The notes: generated by a model from the letters alone, not told the origin. A stretch of 64,000 nt of DNA from Sinomonas sp. P10A9 (GCF_041022165.1 NZ_CP163302.1:1240001-1304000); one strand, 5' to 3'; positions 18,608 to 30,223 are shown, numbered from the stretch's first letter. Numbers and translations are program-made.

Positions 18608-19495
18608 GTGGCCAGAACCGCAACCGTGCAGAACCGCCGGGCATCGCTCGAACTCATCGACGACTTCTCCCTGGAGATGACCGGCAAGGACATCCCCGGC
18701 CTCGTCGAGGCGAAGGACCACATCCCGTCCGGGACCAGGATCAACGTCACGTTCCTCGGCAACGAGGACCTCGAGATGCGGGTCGCGGCCGCGAAGGCTG
18801 TCCGCGACCACGGCTTCATCCCCGTCCCGCACATCTCGGCGCGCAGGCTCAAGTCGACGGCGCACCTCGAGGAATTCCTCGGCCGGCTGCAGGAGGTCGG
18901 CGCCACAGAGCACGTCTTCACCGTGGGCGGCGATCCCGCCGATCCAGAGGGTCCCTACGAAGACTCCCTGGCCGTCATCAGCAGCGGCCTCCTGCAGAAG
19001 TACGGCGTCCGCGAGGTCGGCGTCGGGGGATACCCCGAGGGCCATCCGGACATCGGCACGGACGTTCTCTCGCGCGCTCTCGATGAGAAGGTCGCGGCGC
19101 TCAAGGAGCAAGGGCTGGGAGCCGTGATCCTCACCCAGTTCGCCTTCGACACCGAGCCCGTCGCGGCGTGGATCGCGGGGGTGCGGTCCAGTGGCATCGA
19201 AGCAGCGGTCCGGGTCGGCGTGCCGGGGCCAGCGGGCATCAGGCGCCTTCTCGGCTTCGCGCGGCGCTTCGGCGTGGGCGCGAACGCGATGATCGTCAAG
19301 AAGTACGGGTTCTCCCTCACCAACCTGATCGGCGAGGCGGGCCCCGAGCACTTCGTCGATGATCTCGCCGGGGCACTGACAGACTCATGGCCTGGCCCCG
19401 GGATCCCGGGACGGGTGGGGCTGCACTTCTACACGTTCGGGGGACTGAAGGCGACCGCAGACTGGGCGAACAAGTTCATCGCCGAGAGGAGCTGA
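18608..19495 (+). CDS. metF: Methylenetetrahydrofolate reductase (MetF family)
   Basis: 295 residues, GTG start at 18608 (GGAG about 9 nt upstream). MTHFR TIM-barrel features: SLEMTGKDI (in place of the usual SFE motif), INVTFLGNEDLEMR, FTVGGDPADPEGPYEDSL (matches the GGDP/DP region), GVGGYPEGHPD (GYPEGHP-type signature) and GLHFYTFGGL at the C terminus. It would oxidise the methyl-THF made by the demethylases to methylene-THF (the reverse of the biosynthetic direction), as the ligM-linked metF does in Sphingobium SYK-6. Divergent from housekeeping MetF sequences, which fits a catabolic role. purU follows with a 9-nt gap. Confidence 0.85.
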   Translation: MARTATVQNRRASLELIDDFSLEMTGKDIPGLVEAKDHIPSGTRINVTFLGNEDLEMRVAAAKAVRDHGFIPVPHISARRLKSTAHLEEFLGRLQEVGATEHVFTVGGDPADPEGPYEDSLAVISSGLLQKYGVREVGVGGYPEGHPDIGTDVLSRALDEKVAALKEQGLGAVILTQFAFDTEPVAAWIAGVRSSGIEAAVRVGVPGPAGIRRLLGFARRFGVGANAMIVKKYGFSLTNLIGEAGPEHFVDDLAGALTDSWPGPGIPGRVGLHFYTFGGLKATADWANKFIAERS

Positions 19496-19504
19496 GCTGC
19501 GGCC

Positions 19505-21830
<2,326 letters not shown>

Positions 21831-21899
21831 CCCGTCCGGCTGGCGCGGGAGACCGTGAGGCCGCCCGCGCCGGTCTGATACATCCATGGAGGTGGCCCT

Positions 21900-22517
21900 G
21901 TGAGCCTGAGATTCGCGCTGCTCGCCCTGCTGAGGGTCGGCCCGCTCTCGGGGTACGACCTGCAGAAGCAGTTCGCGGTGTCCGTCGGGCACGTGTGGCA
22001 CGCGCCCGACTCACAGATCTATCCCGAGCTGCGCAAGATGGAGGCCGCGGGCCTCATCGAGGGTGAGGAGAGGCCCCGGGGCGAGCGTGGCACCCGCAAG
22101 GTCTACCACATGACCGATGCCGGCGAGCGCGCCTTCCTCGACTGGATGCGCACCCCGCTCGAGTACGCGCGCGTCCGCGACCCCGCGCACCTTCGCGCAG
22201 CCTATCTCGAGGCCACGACGCCCGCGGCAGCACGCGAGTTCTTCCGGGCCCACATCTCCGAGTGGGAGGGAGAACTCGCCCAGTGGGAGGGGGAGCTCGC
22301 GCGGATCGCCGCCGTCTCCAACCCGATGCTCGCCCTCCGGCTCGCGGTCACGCCGCCCGAGGACCGCGAGCGCACGATCGCCTTCAAGCGGTTCACGTAC
22401 GAGGGCCTCGTGGAACGCGCGCAGGGCGAGATCGCCTGGGCTCAGAGGGGACTGGCGCTCGTCGACGCCCTCGCCGAGGACGGCGCCTGGTCATCGGCCG
22501 CGGAGCTCGGGGCGTAG
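21900..22517 (+). CDS. PadR-family transcriptional regulator
   Basis: 205 residues, GTG start with GGAGG 8 nt upstream. Winged helix at the N terminus (RFALLALLRVGPLSGYDLQ, SQIYPELRKMEAAGLIEGEE, KVYHMTDAGERAF) followed by a helical C-terminal domain (VirR/AphA-like, Vir_act_alpha_C). PadR proteins commonly repress phenolic-acid or efflux genes. Located 69 nt after demethylase copy 3 on the same strand, so it may regulate that operon. The ligand is unknown. Confidence 0.85.
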   Translation: MSLRFALLALLRVGPLSGYDLQKQFAVSVGHVWHAPDSQIYPELRKMEAAGLIEGEERPRGERGTRKVYHMTDAGERAFLDWMRTPLEYARVRDPAHLRAAYLEATTPAAAREFFRAHISEWEGELAQWEGELARIAAVSNPMLALRLAVTPPEDRERTIAFKRFTYEGLVERAQGEIAWAQRGLALVDALAEDGAWSSAAELGA

Positions 22518-22907
22518 GACGGCGCACGGCCGCCGCTTGCTGGGGCAGTCGCCGTGCGCTCGCGAAGGGCGCCGCCGGCTCGCGGAGGGTGCCGCCGGCT
22601 CCGGGACGCGGCCGGGGAACACGAAGTCATGCCCACAAGGGTCTTGACGTGCGGCCATCCTAGTTAATAAAATCGAGTTACAAATTAATCCGGTCGGTCC
22701 GAGATCCCCAGCACTCGGGCCGACGCCCGTCAGCAGGGCGCCCCGTCCGCCACCCGGCGGGCGGGGCACCCCGCCGACCCGGCGCCGTCGTCCGCGCCAG
22801 AACCCGCTCGCGCCGGAACGCTCCAGCGCCAGAGCCCGAGGCCATGCCCACGACAGCTGGGGTTCCATTCCCCCGGCGGCCACGCCACTTCCTGGAAGTC
22901 CTCGGAC
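22518..22907. other. Intergenic stretch, no gene
   Basis: 390 bp. Two near-identical direct repeats of GGGYGCCGCCGGCTC (within 22564-22603) can form GC-rich stems and may act as a terminator after the PadR gene. A notably AT-rich run (22660-22692) in this high-GC window is a candidate promoter area for the peptidase gene, although no clear -35/-10 pair stands out. No credible open frame on either strand. Confidence 0.6.
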
Positions 22908-23687
22908 ATGACCACTCAAGCAGATTCCCGCGCAGCCCACGCCTACGGCTGGGTACCGGACGTCCCCGACCAGCGCGATTTCCTCTACGCCGCCCCGCAT
23001 ACGGTGCTCGCCTCGCTCCCACCCTCCGTGGACCTCACCGCGGAGTGTCCGCCGGTCTATGATCAGGGCCAGCTCGGCTCCTGCACGGCCAACGCGATCG
23101 GCGGGGCCCTCGAGTTCGATGCAGGCAAGCAGGGCATCGCCGGCTACACGACGCCCTCGAGGCTCTTCATCTACTACAACGAGCGCACCATGGAGCACAC
23201 CGTGGCGAGCGATTCCGGGGCGCAGATCCGCGACGGTGTGAAGTCCGTCGGCACGCAGGGCGCATGCGCCGAGACGGAGTGGCCGTATGTCATCGGCGAG
23301 TTCGCGGCCCAGCCGCCAGCCCAGTGCTACATCGACGCGAAGCTGCACCGTGCGATCGCCTACCAGCGCGTGGCCCGGATCCTGACCCAGATGCAGGGCT
23401 GCCTCGCCGCCGGCTACCCGTTCGTGCTGGGCATCACAGTGTACGAGTCGTTCGAGAGCCCGGCGGTGGCCCAGACCGGCGTGGTGCCGATGCCCGGGCC
23501 GTCCGAACAGGCGCTCGGCGGCCACGCCGTCCTCGCCGTCGGATACGACAACGCGGCCCAGACGTTCCGCGTCCGCAACTCGTGGGGATCCGGCTGGGGC
23601 CAGGGCGGATACTTCACCCTCCCGTACCAGTACCTCCTCTCCTCGGGCCTCTCGAGCGACTTCTGGACCATCCGGACGCTGGCCTGA
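22908..23687 (+). CDS. Papain-like (C1) cysteine peptidase, no signal peptide
   Basis: 259 residues. Papain-family active site: PVYDQGQLGSCTANA with Gln56 (oxyanion hole) and Cys59, GGHAVLAVGYD with His206, and RNSWGSGWGQGGYF with Asn224, all present and spaced as in C1A peptidases. There is no N-terminal secretion signal and no inhibitory propeptide, so it is likely made as an active cytoplasmic enzyme or exported by an unusual route. The gene stops 4 nt before the start of the 920-residue membrane protein, so the two form an operon. The pairing is unusual. Confidence 0.88.
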   Translation: MTTQADSRAAHAYGWVPDVPDQRDFLYAAPHTVLASLPPSVDLTAECPPVYDQGQLGSCTANAIGGALEFDAGKQGIAGYTTPSRLFIYYNERTMEHTVASDSGAQIRDGVKSVGTQGACAETEWPYVIGEFAAQPPAQCYIDAKLHRAIAYQRVARILTQMQGCLAAGYPFVLGITVYESFESPAVAQTGVVPMPGPSEQALGGHAVLAVGYDNAAQTFRVRNSWGSGWGQGGYFTLPYQYLLSSGLSSDFWTIRTLA

Positions 23688-23691
23688 GGCC

Positions 23692-26454
23692 ATGCCGTAC
23701 GAGCGCGATCCCGCCGCTGCGGCGACTGACCCAGCGGCGGCGGACCCCGAGCCCCACATCCTCGAGCTGCGCGTGCATGGTGTCCGCAACACCCCGCCGC
23801 AGGAGATGCTCGGCACCAGTGTGGACCGGATCGCGCTCGTACACGATGGACCGATTCCTCTGGGTGACAAGCTCGCCGGCTTCTACACCACGAGGGACCG
23901 CGACCCGGACGCCCGCACGCGCCTCGAGGCGTACAGCTGGGGCAACCTCGACCGCTTCGCGAAGGGCCGCAGCTTCCTCACCGGCGTGTGGCGCACGGTC
24001 TACAACGTGCTGTGGTTCCTCGTCGCGCCCTTCGGCTTCGCCAACGCCGGCTACTGGGCGCGAGCGTTCGAGACCGACCCGCGCCGCGAGGGCGGCCTGC
24101 GTACGGGCAGCGGCGGCGGGATCACGCGGCTGTTCGCCCTCGCCCTGACCCTGCTGCTCACGGCCGCCGTCTCGACGGTCATGTTCGACCTCGTCGCGGT
24201 CCAGTGCTTCCTCCCCATCGACCAGACCGGCGCGTGGCGCGTGTGTAGCGCCCTTCCGGGCCAGCTCGACGGGCTCGGCCAATGGACGCGCGGCCAGCGC
24301 CTAGCGCTGTTCTCGCTCGCGCCGATCGCCGCCGTCGTGGTCATGGCCGTCCTGGGCCTCATCAGCGACGTCCGCTTCCGCACCAGGATCCACGACGCCG
24401 CGCGGGTCCGCGAGGCGCAGGCCGCGCCGGATGCGCTCCCGCTCGCGGTGCCCGAGATGTGGATGCGCCGGCGGGTCAATTCGCCCACGGGTCTCCTGCA
24501 CCTCGCCGCGGGCGTGGACCTCGTCGTGGCGACCCTCGCATGGGACGCCGTCCCGCACGACGGCGCCGCGGCACCGACGCTGTTCGGCCTCGCCCTCGCG
24601 CACCTCGCCGCATCGGCGGCGGTGATCGCGTTCTGGGCGAGGTCCGTGCGCGCGCCGCATCCGGTCCCCGGCGGCGAGGGGCTGACCCAACGGATCCGCG
24701 ACAGCAGGGATGCGCAGGCCAGCATCCTCCTCGGCATCGCCGTCGCGGTCTACCTCGCGTGCCTCGGCCTGGAGATCTGGGGCTCCGGCACCAACGTGCC
24801 CGGTCCGTTCGGCGGCGGCCAGATCACCCCGACCCTGATCCTCGTGGCCCTCACGGTCCTCGCCACGGCCGGCTGCGTGGTCCGCGCGGGCTACAACGAG
24901 TGGATCGCCGCCGCCGTCCTGACCGTCGGCACGGCCGCGCTCTGGGCGGTCCTGGCCGGATGGCTCGACTCCTTCGGGTGGGGTGCCAACGCGGCGGCGC
25001 TCGCCGTCGTCGTCCTCAGCGGCGGACTGGTCGTGGTCCCGTACCTGACGATGCGGCGACGGAATGCGAGGGTTCGCGAGGAGGCCTGGCACGGCGCCGG
25101 CCCGGGTGTGTTCATGATGCTCGGGCTCCTCCTCGGAGCGTTCCTCGCGAGCGCCCTCGCGCTTGGCGCCGGCTCCTACCTGCGCTCGGGCCGGTTCCAG
25201 ACCCGCGGCGTGCCGGGTGACCCGCTCTTCCGCGACGTTTCGCTGCCCTCGGGCGCCCACGACATCACCGTCCCGATTGCCTTCTGGGCCTTCGGCGGGG
25301 TCCTCGGGCTCATGGCCGCCATCGTCATGCTCGTGCTCATTGTGGTCGGGCTCCTCAAGCTGGGCCGCTCGACCATCGACACGCCCGCCATCGACCAGTC
25401 CGAGGAGGTCTACCGTCTCGAGATCGTCAAGCAGCGCCGCGCGAGCGCGTTCCTTCAGCGGGCCGAGCCGCTCCTGCACTTCCTCGCGTGGACTGTGGGC
25501 ATCGCCGTGGCAGCGTCGATGGCGCTCGCCATCCTGTGGGAGAACAGGGAACACAGCGGACGCTGGGCGTGGGTTCGGGGCGTGCTCACGGGCGCCTTCG
25601 GCGGGGACTCCGTGACCGCGATGTGGCAGGCCGGCCAGCTCGTGGTCCTCACAGCAGTGGTGCTCGGCGGCACCGCCGTCCTCGGGATGGCCGTGACCAA
25701 GGCCGCCTCGCCGGACGCCGCTCGGCCGCTCGGGCTCCTGTGGGACCTCATGGCGTGGCTCCCGCGCGCCGCGCACCCGTTCGGGCCTGCCTGCTACAGC
25801 GAGCGCGCCGTGCCCGAGCTCGCCGACCGGATGATCCGCTGGCTCGAGCCGGACCCGCGCCGCCGCGTGCTCCTCTCGACCCACAGCCTCGGGACCGTCC
25901 TAGGCGTCGCGGCTCTCTTCCACCTGACCGCGATCGGCCGCGCCGACCTCATACCGCGCGTGCGGTTCCTGAGCTTCGGTATGCAGCTGCGCCCGTACTT
26001 CGGGCGGTTCTTCCCCGAGCTGTTCGGCCCCGATGTGCTCGGAACCCCCGGGGTCGGCGCGCCGTCGTTCTGGACCGCAGACCCGTGGAAGGGCAAGGAC
26101 CTGCCGGTTGTCGGCACGCCTCCGCGCAGCCGCGCCCGGGTCCTCGAGCGGGCGCGCATCCTCGCGGATCCCGAACTGGAAGGGCACGACGGCGTCCGCT
26201 CGCCCGCTGCGGGGCCCCTCACCACGCTGCTGGGGACTGCTCCGGCTCCGCAGCCGGTGTGGATCAACCTGTGGCGGCGCACGGACTTCCTCGGGTTCCC
26301 GGGCTACTCCTACTCCCAGGAGGCCAACGTGCTTGATCGCCTCACCCTCGAGATGGAGCCCGACTCGTACATGGCACAGGTCGCGACCCACGGCAACTAC
26401 CTGCCGACCGTGGCCTACCTCACCGCGCGGCGCGACCTCATCGCGGACTGGTAG
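23692..26454 (+). CDS. Large polytopic membrane protein with alpha/beta-hydrolase-like ends
   Basis: 920 residues, no family name recognised. The N-terminal cytoplasmic part (1-95) begins with HILELRVHGVRNTPPQEML, which looks like the first strand and oxyanion loop of a hydrolase. About 13 predicted membrane segments follow (roughly 100-120, 150-172, 204-226, 262-285, 297-318, 345-366, 378-397, 404-422, 430-450, 470-495, 530-560, 590-612, 640-668). The C-terminal 220 residues carry RRVLLSTHSLGTVLGVAALF, a S-H-S-L-G nucleophile elbow, and INLWRRTDFLGFPG. This suggests a membrane-embedded lipase or esterase whose catalytic domain is split by the membrane part. Operon partner: the C1 peptidase. 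Confidence 0.6.
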   Translation: MPYERDPAAAATDPAAADPEPHILELRVHGVRNTPPQEMLGTSVDRIALVHDGPIPLGDKLAGFYTTRDRDPDARTRLEAYSWGNLDRFAKGRSFLTGVWRTVYNVLWFLVAPFGFANAGYWARAFETDPRREGGLRTGSGGGITRLFALALTLLLTAAVSTVMFDLVAVQCFLPIDQTGAWRVCSALPGQLDGLGQWTRGQRLALFSLAPIAAVVVMAVLGLISDVRFRTRIHDAARVREAQAAPDALPLAVPEMWMRRRVNSPTGLLHLAAGVDLVVATLAWDAVPHDGAAAPTLFGLALAHLAASAAVIAFWARSVRAPHPVPGGEGLTQRIRDSRDAQASILLGIAVAVYLACLGLEIWGSGTNVPGPFGGGQITPTLILVALTVLATAGCVVRAGYNEWIAAAVLTVGTAALWAVLAGWLDSFGWGANAAALAVVVLSGGLVVVPYLTMRRRNARVREEAWHGAGPGVFMMLGLLLGAFLASALALGAGSYLRSGRFQTRGVPGDPLFRDVSLPSGAHDITVPIAFWAFGGVLGLMAAIVMLVLIVVGLLKLGRSTIDTPAIDQSEEVYRLEIVKQRRASAFLQRAEPLLHFLAWTVGIAVAASMALAILWENREHSGRWAWVRGVLTGAFGGDSVTAMWQAGQLVVLTAVVLGGTAVLGMAVTKAASPDAARPLGLLWDLMAWLPRAAHPFGPACYSERAVPELADRMIRWLEPDPRRRVLLSTHSLGTVLGVAALFHLTAIGRADLIPRVRFLSFGMQLRPYFGRFFPELFGPDVLGTPGVGAPSFWTADPWKGKDLPVVGTPPRSRARVLERARILADPELEGHDGVRSPAAGPLTTLLGTAPAPQPVWINLWRRTDFLGFPGYSYSQEANVLDRLTLEMEPDSYMAQVATHGNYLPTVAYLTARRDLIADW

Positions 26455-26474
26455 CCGCCGGCCGGGCTGGCGCG

Positions 26475-27815
26475 TCAGCGCGGGGCCATCCGCTCCAGCC
26501 GGCGCGCCCAGCTCGGCGTGTGCTCGGGCCGCGGGCCGATCGCGATGAACCGCGCCGGGATGGACTGCAGGATGGGGAACCGCGTGAGCACCCGCAGAGG
26601 CAGCGGAACGGCGGTCCGGGACGTCGCGACCTGACCCTTGAGCGCCCTGCTCACGACGCCGCGCGCGGCCGCGCGCTGGAACGCCTGCACGAGCGCGGTG
26701 GGCCGGAGCCTGCGCCGCCGCACGCCGGACAGGACGTCCGCAGGCACCGGGCCGGGATGGTGCCGCATCCACTGACCCACAAGCTGGGCCGCCGCGACGG
26801 CGTCCTGGATCGCGAGGTTGATGCCGACGCCGCCCACGGGGGACATCGGGTGGGCCGCGTCGCCGATCAGGAGCAGCCCATCGCGGTGCCACTCCTCGAG
26901 CCGCTCGACCCTGATGTCCAGGAGCTTCACGTCGTCGAGGGTCTTGGGCCAGGTGTCCAACCGGTCCGCGAGCCACGGCTGGAGGCGAGCGAGCTTCGCC
27001 CTGAACGCGTCGAGCCCCTCGCCACGCAAGGCTGCGTCGGCCCCCTTGGCCAGGAGGTAGCCGCATTGCCACGTGTCACCGCGGTCGATCATGATCATGA
27101 ACTCATGGCCCGAAAGGCGCCCGACCCCGCCGTCGGGATCGCCCTCATGGCGCGGGAGGCGGAACCACCAGATGTCCACGGGCGAGCCGAACTCGCGCGG
27201 GACCAGGGCGGCCGCTTCTCGGACTGTCGACCAGCGCCCGTCGCACGCCACGACGAGGTCGGCGGCGAGGACGTGCTCAGCGGGTTCCGGCTCCGCTGCG
27301 CTGCGCTTAACCCCGGCAAGCTCAGCCACTGCTGGCTCAACCGCCGCAGGCTCAGCCACCGCATAATCCCGCCAGCGCACCCCGGCGACGCGCCCGCCGT
27401 CACGCGTCAGGCCCACCACCTCGGCCGAGCGGACGAGGGTGAAGTGCGGCTCGTGCTCGGCGGCGTCGGCGAGCATCTCGAGGAAGTCCCACTGCGGGAC
27501 GAAGGCGACGTACGGATGGAGGCCGGGGAGTGCGCGGCCGAAGTCGGCGAGCCGGACGGTCCCCGCGTCGAGCTGGATCTCGACCGAGTCCACGCGTCGC
27601 TGGGGGAGCGCGGCGAACGCGGAGCCGAGGCCCAGTTCGTCGAGGAGCCCCAGCGTTGAGGCGTGCACGGTGTCGCCGCGGAAGTCGCGCAGGAAGTTGG
27701 GGTGCTTCTCGAGCACCACGGTGTCGATCCCGCCCCGCGCGAGCAGGAGTCCCAGGAACATCCCGGCGGGCCCGCCGCCGACCACCGCCACGCGTGTCCG
27801 CTCCGGTGCAGCCAT
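26475..27815 (-). CDS. FAD-dependent aromatic monooxygenase (PheA/TfdB-like)
   Basis: 446 residues from ATG 27815; an in-frame extension to 27884 is possible because no ideal ribosome binding site decides it. FAD motifs of class A flavoprotein hydroxylases: VAVVGGGPAGMFLGLLLARG near residue 9, the DG motif LVVACDGRWSTVREA (near residue 190) and the GD motif LLLIGDAAHPMSPVGGVGI. It should hydroxylate an aromatic or related ring using NAD(P)H and oxygen. Between the second and third blocks is an odd Ala/Glu/Pro/Val-rich stretch encoded at 27290-27370 (AEPAAVEPAVAELAG), absent from usual relatives, probably a translated repeat. Converges on the 920-residue protein. Confidence 0.82.
   Translation of the reverse strand: MAAPERTRVAVVGGGPAGMFLGLLLARGGIDTVVLEKHPNFLRDFRGDTVHASTLGLLDELGLGSAFAALPQRRVDSVEIQLDAGTVRLADFGRALPGLHPYVAFVPQWDFLEMLADAAEHEPHFTLVRSAEVVGLTRDGGRVAGVRWRDYAVAEPAAVEPAVAELAGVKRSAAEPEPAEHVLAADLVVACDGRWSTVREAAALVPREFGSPVDIWWFRLPRHEGDPDGGVGRLSGHEFMIMIDRGDTWQCGYLLAKGADAALRGEGLDAFRAKLARLQPWLADRLDTWPKTLDDVKLLDIRVERLEEWHRDGLLLIGDAAHPMSPVGGVGINLAIQDAVAAAQLVGQWMRHHPGPVPADVLSGVRRRRLRPTALVQAFQRAAARGVVSRALKGQVATSRTAVPLPLRVLTRFPILQSIPARFIAIGPRPEHTPSWARRLERMAPR
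27288..27372. repeat. Translated low-complexity insertion, REP-like
   Basis: On the minus strand the segment repeats GTGGCTGAGC/GGTTGAGCC-type units and a GCGCAGCGCAGCGGAGCC block, like the GGTTGAGCGGAGCGCAACGG element at 34299-34354. It stays in frame within the monooxygenase gene and encodes an Ala/Glu/Pro-rich loop. Confidence 0.5.
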
Positions 27816-27938
27816 GCCTCCAGCGTACGCGGCGGAGGCTTCCCTCCGGGGGTGGGACGCCGAAGCGGCGACGAGAGCGTCCATACTCGTCGCCGCACCC
27901 GGCGCCGTGACGTCGGTGGCCTGAGGCGTCCGCGCGGG

Positions 27939-29153
27939 CTAGTTCTTGATGTACCCGTTCGGGTTGAGGACATACTTGCTGGCCGCGCCGGAATCGAACT
28001 CGGCGTAGCCGCGCGGAGCGTCTTCGAGGCTGATGGCCTTCGCGTTGACGTTCTTCGCGATCGACACCCGATCGTGGAGGATCGCCATCATGAGCTGGCG
28101 GTTGTACTTCATGACCGGGCACTGGCCCGTGGTGAAGGACAGCGACTTGGCCCAACCGGTGCCCAGGCTCAGCGAGAGCGAGCCCTTCTTCGCGGCTTCG
28201 TCGACGCCGCCGGGATCGCCGGTCACGTAGAGGCCGGGGATGCCGAGGGCCCCGCCGGCCGCCGTGATGTCCATGAGCGAGTTGAGCACTGTGGCCGGAG
28301 CTTCGCTCGCGCCCGCGCCGTGGCCCTTCGCCTCGAACCCGACAGCGTCCACGCCGCAGTCCACGAGGGGCTCGCCGAGTATCTGCTCGATCTGCTCCGC
28401 CGGGCCGCCCTGGGTGAGGTCTACCGTCTCGCAGCCGAAGCTCGCGGCCTGCTTGAGTCGGTCCGCGTTCATGTCACCGACGATCACGACGGCGGCCCCC
28501 AGCAGGAGCGCGCCCGTCGCCGCCGCGAGGCCCACCGGTCCGGCTCCCGCGACGTACACGGTCGAACCCACGCCAACGCCCGCCGTGACGGCACCGTGGA
28601 AGCCAGTCGGGAAGATGTCCGAGAGCATGGTGAGGTCCATGATCTTCTCGAGCGCCTGGTCCTTGTCCGGGAACTTGAGGCAGTTGAAGTCCGCGTACGG
28701 CACGAGCACGTAGTTGGCCTGGCCGCCGACCCACCCGCCCATGTCCACGTACCCGTAGGCCGAGCCAGGCCGGTCGGGGTTGACGTTGAGGCAGATCCCC
28801 GTCTTGCGCTCCTTGCAGTTCCGGCAGCGCCCGCAGGCGATGTTGAACGGGACGGAGACGAGGTCTCCGACCTGGAGGAACTCTACGTCCGGCCCCGTCT
28901 CGACCACCTCGCCGGTGATCTCGTGCCCGAGCACGAGGTCCGGGGGAGCCGTGGTGCGCCCGCGGACCATGTGCTGGTCGGAGCCGCAGATATTGGTCGC
29001 GACGGTCTTGAGGATGACGCCGTGCGGGACCTTCCGCCCAACGTTGGCCGGATTGACGCCGGGCCCGTCCTTGAGCTCGAACGTCGGGTAGTCGATGTCG
29101 ATGACCTCGACCTTGCCCGGGCTCTTGTACGCGACTGCATTGTTGCCTGCCAT
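27939..29153 (-). CDS. fdhA: Glutathione-independent formaldehyde dehydrogenase (zinc-dependent)
   Basis: 404 residues from ATG 29153 (AGAGAGG site; the upstream open frame is noise). Zinc alcohol dehydrogenase family of the Pseudomonas putida FdhA type: catalytic zinc ligands Cys56 (NICGSDQHMVRGR) and His77-Glu78 (LGHEITGE), structural zinc Cys107, 110, 113 and 121 (ACGRCRNCKERKTGIC), Rossmann VAGAGPVGLAAATGALLLG, and the long middle insertion of this group. It oxidises formaldehyde to formate with tightly bound NAD+ and can dismutate aldehydes. Useful next to a demethylation cluster, although THF-dependent demethylases do not themselves release formaldehyde. Confidence 0.9.
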   Translation of the reverse strand: MAGNNAVAYKSPGKVEVIDIDYPTFELKDGPGVNPANVGRKVPHGVILKTVATNICGSDQHMVRGRTTAPPDLVLGHEITGEVVETGPDVEFLQVGDLVSVPFNIACGRCRNCKERKTGICLNVNPDRPGSAYGYVDMGGWVGGQANYVLVPYADFNCLKFPDKDQALEKIMDLTMLSDIFPTGFHGAVTAGVGVGSTVYVAGAGPVGLAAATGALLLGAAVVIVGDMNADRLKQAASFGCETVDLTQGGPAEQIEQILGEPLVDCGVDAVGFEAKGHGAGASEAPATVLNSLMDITAAGGALGIPGLYVTGDPGGVDEAAKKGSLSLSLGTGWAKSLSFTTGQCPVMKYNRQLMMAILHDRVSIAKNVNAKAISLEDAPRGYAEFDSGAASKYVLNPNGYIKN

Positions 29154-29343
29154 AGTTCTGGTACCTCTCTGCTCAGTGAAGCAGGGGCCCCAGCCCCTGC
29201 GGTGCTGATTCAGCGGACCGTCCATGACGCCGGCTGCGGCCTTTGGGGGACCGCTCGCGATGCCGCCAGCGTCGTTGAGTGGCGGTTTTTCGACCGTAGG
29301 CACGGCCAAGGGCAGGGGTCAAGGCCCGGAGGCCTGATCCGGC

Positions 29344-30066
29344 TTAGGACGCGAGGGGCCAGCCGATCACCTTCTTGGGCCGCGGCGCCGCGTACGTGCG
29401 GACCTTGGACGTGCTCAGCCCGAGCCGGACGAGCCCCTCGGCCACCGCGACGGCGGCGGCCACGCCGTCGACCACCGGGACACCGCAGCGTTCGCGGATC
29501 TGGGCGTCGAGACCACTCATGCCGCCGCAGCCGAGCACGATCACCTCGGCCCTGTTGTCCCCGACAGCGCTCTCCGCCTGGGCGACGATCTCTTTCACGG
29601 CCCGCTCTGGATCGGTCTCGAGTTCGAGGACGCCGAGCCCGGACGCGCGCACCGAGGCGCAGCGGGCATCGAGCCCGGCGAGCTTGAGTCGGTCCTCGAT
29701 GAGCGGGACGGTGCGGTCGAGGGTTGTGACCACGGAGTACTTGTGCCCCAGGAACATCGCGGTCGATGCCGCGGCCTCGGTGATGTCCACGACCGGGACG
29801 TCCAGCAGCTCCTGGAGGCCCTCGCGGCCGTGTTCGCCGTAGCCGGCCTGGATGACGGCGTCGAAATCGCCCTCGTAGCGCGTGATGGCGTCCATGACGG
29901 CGACCGCCGCGAGGTAGGACTCGAAGTTGCCCTCACAGGAGGCCGCGCCGAACCGCGGCGTGATGCCCACGATCTCGGTGCCTTCCGACGCCGCGGCCCG
30001 TGCGGCCTCGGCGATCGAGTCCGTCATGGACTGGGTGGTGTTGACGTTGGCGACGAGGATGCGCAT
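29344..30066 (-). CDS. Hydantoin racemase (Asp/Glu racemase superfamily)
   Basis: 240 residues from ATG 30066, with GGAAGG upstream. Starts ILVANVNTTQSMTDSI, the typical hydantoin/Asp-Glu racemase N terminus. The catalytic cysteines are probably ITPRFGAASCEGNFES (near residue 45) and VIVLGCGGMSGLD (near residue 180). It would interconvert 5-substituted hydantoin (or allantoin-like) enantiomers by two-base proton exchange. It follows the NCS1 permease in the same direction, and a 157-bp gap with a hairpin separates them. No hydantoinase or carbamoylase gene is next to it. Confidence 0.85.
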   Translation of the reverse strand: MRILVANVNTTQSMTDSIAEAARAAASEGTEIVGITPRFGAASCEGNFESYLAAVAVMDAITRYEGDFDAVIQAGYGEHGREGLQELLDVPVVDITEAAASTAMFLGHKYSVVTTLDRTVPLIEDRLKLAGLDARCASVRASGLGVLELETDPERAVKEIVAQAESAVGDNRAEVIVLGCGGMSGLDAQIRERCGVPVVDGVAAAVAVAEGLVRLGLSTSKVRTYAAPRPKKVIGWPLAS

Positions 30067-30120
30067 GGCGGCTTCCTTCCGTTGGTGCGTTGGCATAAAT
30101 GCGTTGGCATAGAGGGGTAA

Positions 30121-30169
30121 GCACGACGCCGGCGGGCCGGGTGCGGGGGCCGGCCAGCCGACGTCGTGC
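30121..30169. terminator. Hairpin between NCS1 permease and racemase genes
   Basis: Arms GCACGACG (30121-30128) and CGTCGTGC (30162-30169) are perfect complements enclosing a GC-rich inner stem. It follows the minus-strand permease gene and precedes the racemase, so it may act as an attenuator. Next to it, TGCGTTGGCATA is repeated directly (about 30087-30112). Confidence 0.5.
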
Positions 30170-30223
30170 GTTGTGGCGGTGTGGGCGGGGCGGTTCCGAC
30201 CTTTTGCCCCACCAGCCACGCGC

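Noticed and set aside
29255..29295. Rho-independent terminator with TTTTT near 29290
   Set aside because: The T-run is on the plus strand, where no gene ends; on the minus strand, where the genes lie, it would be an A-run.
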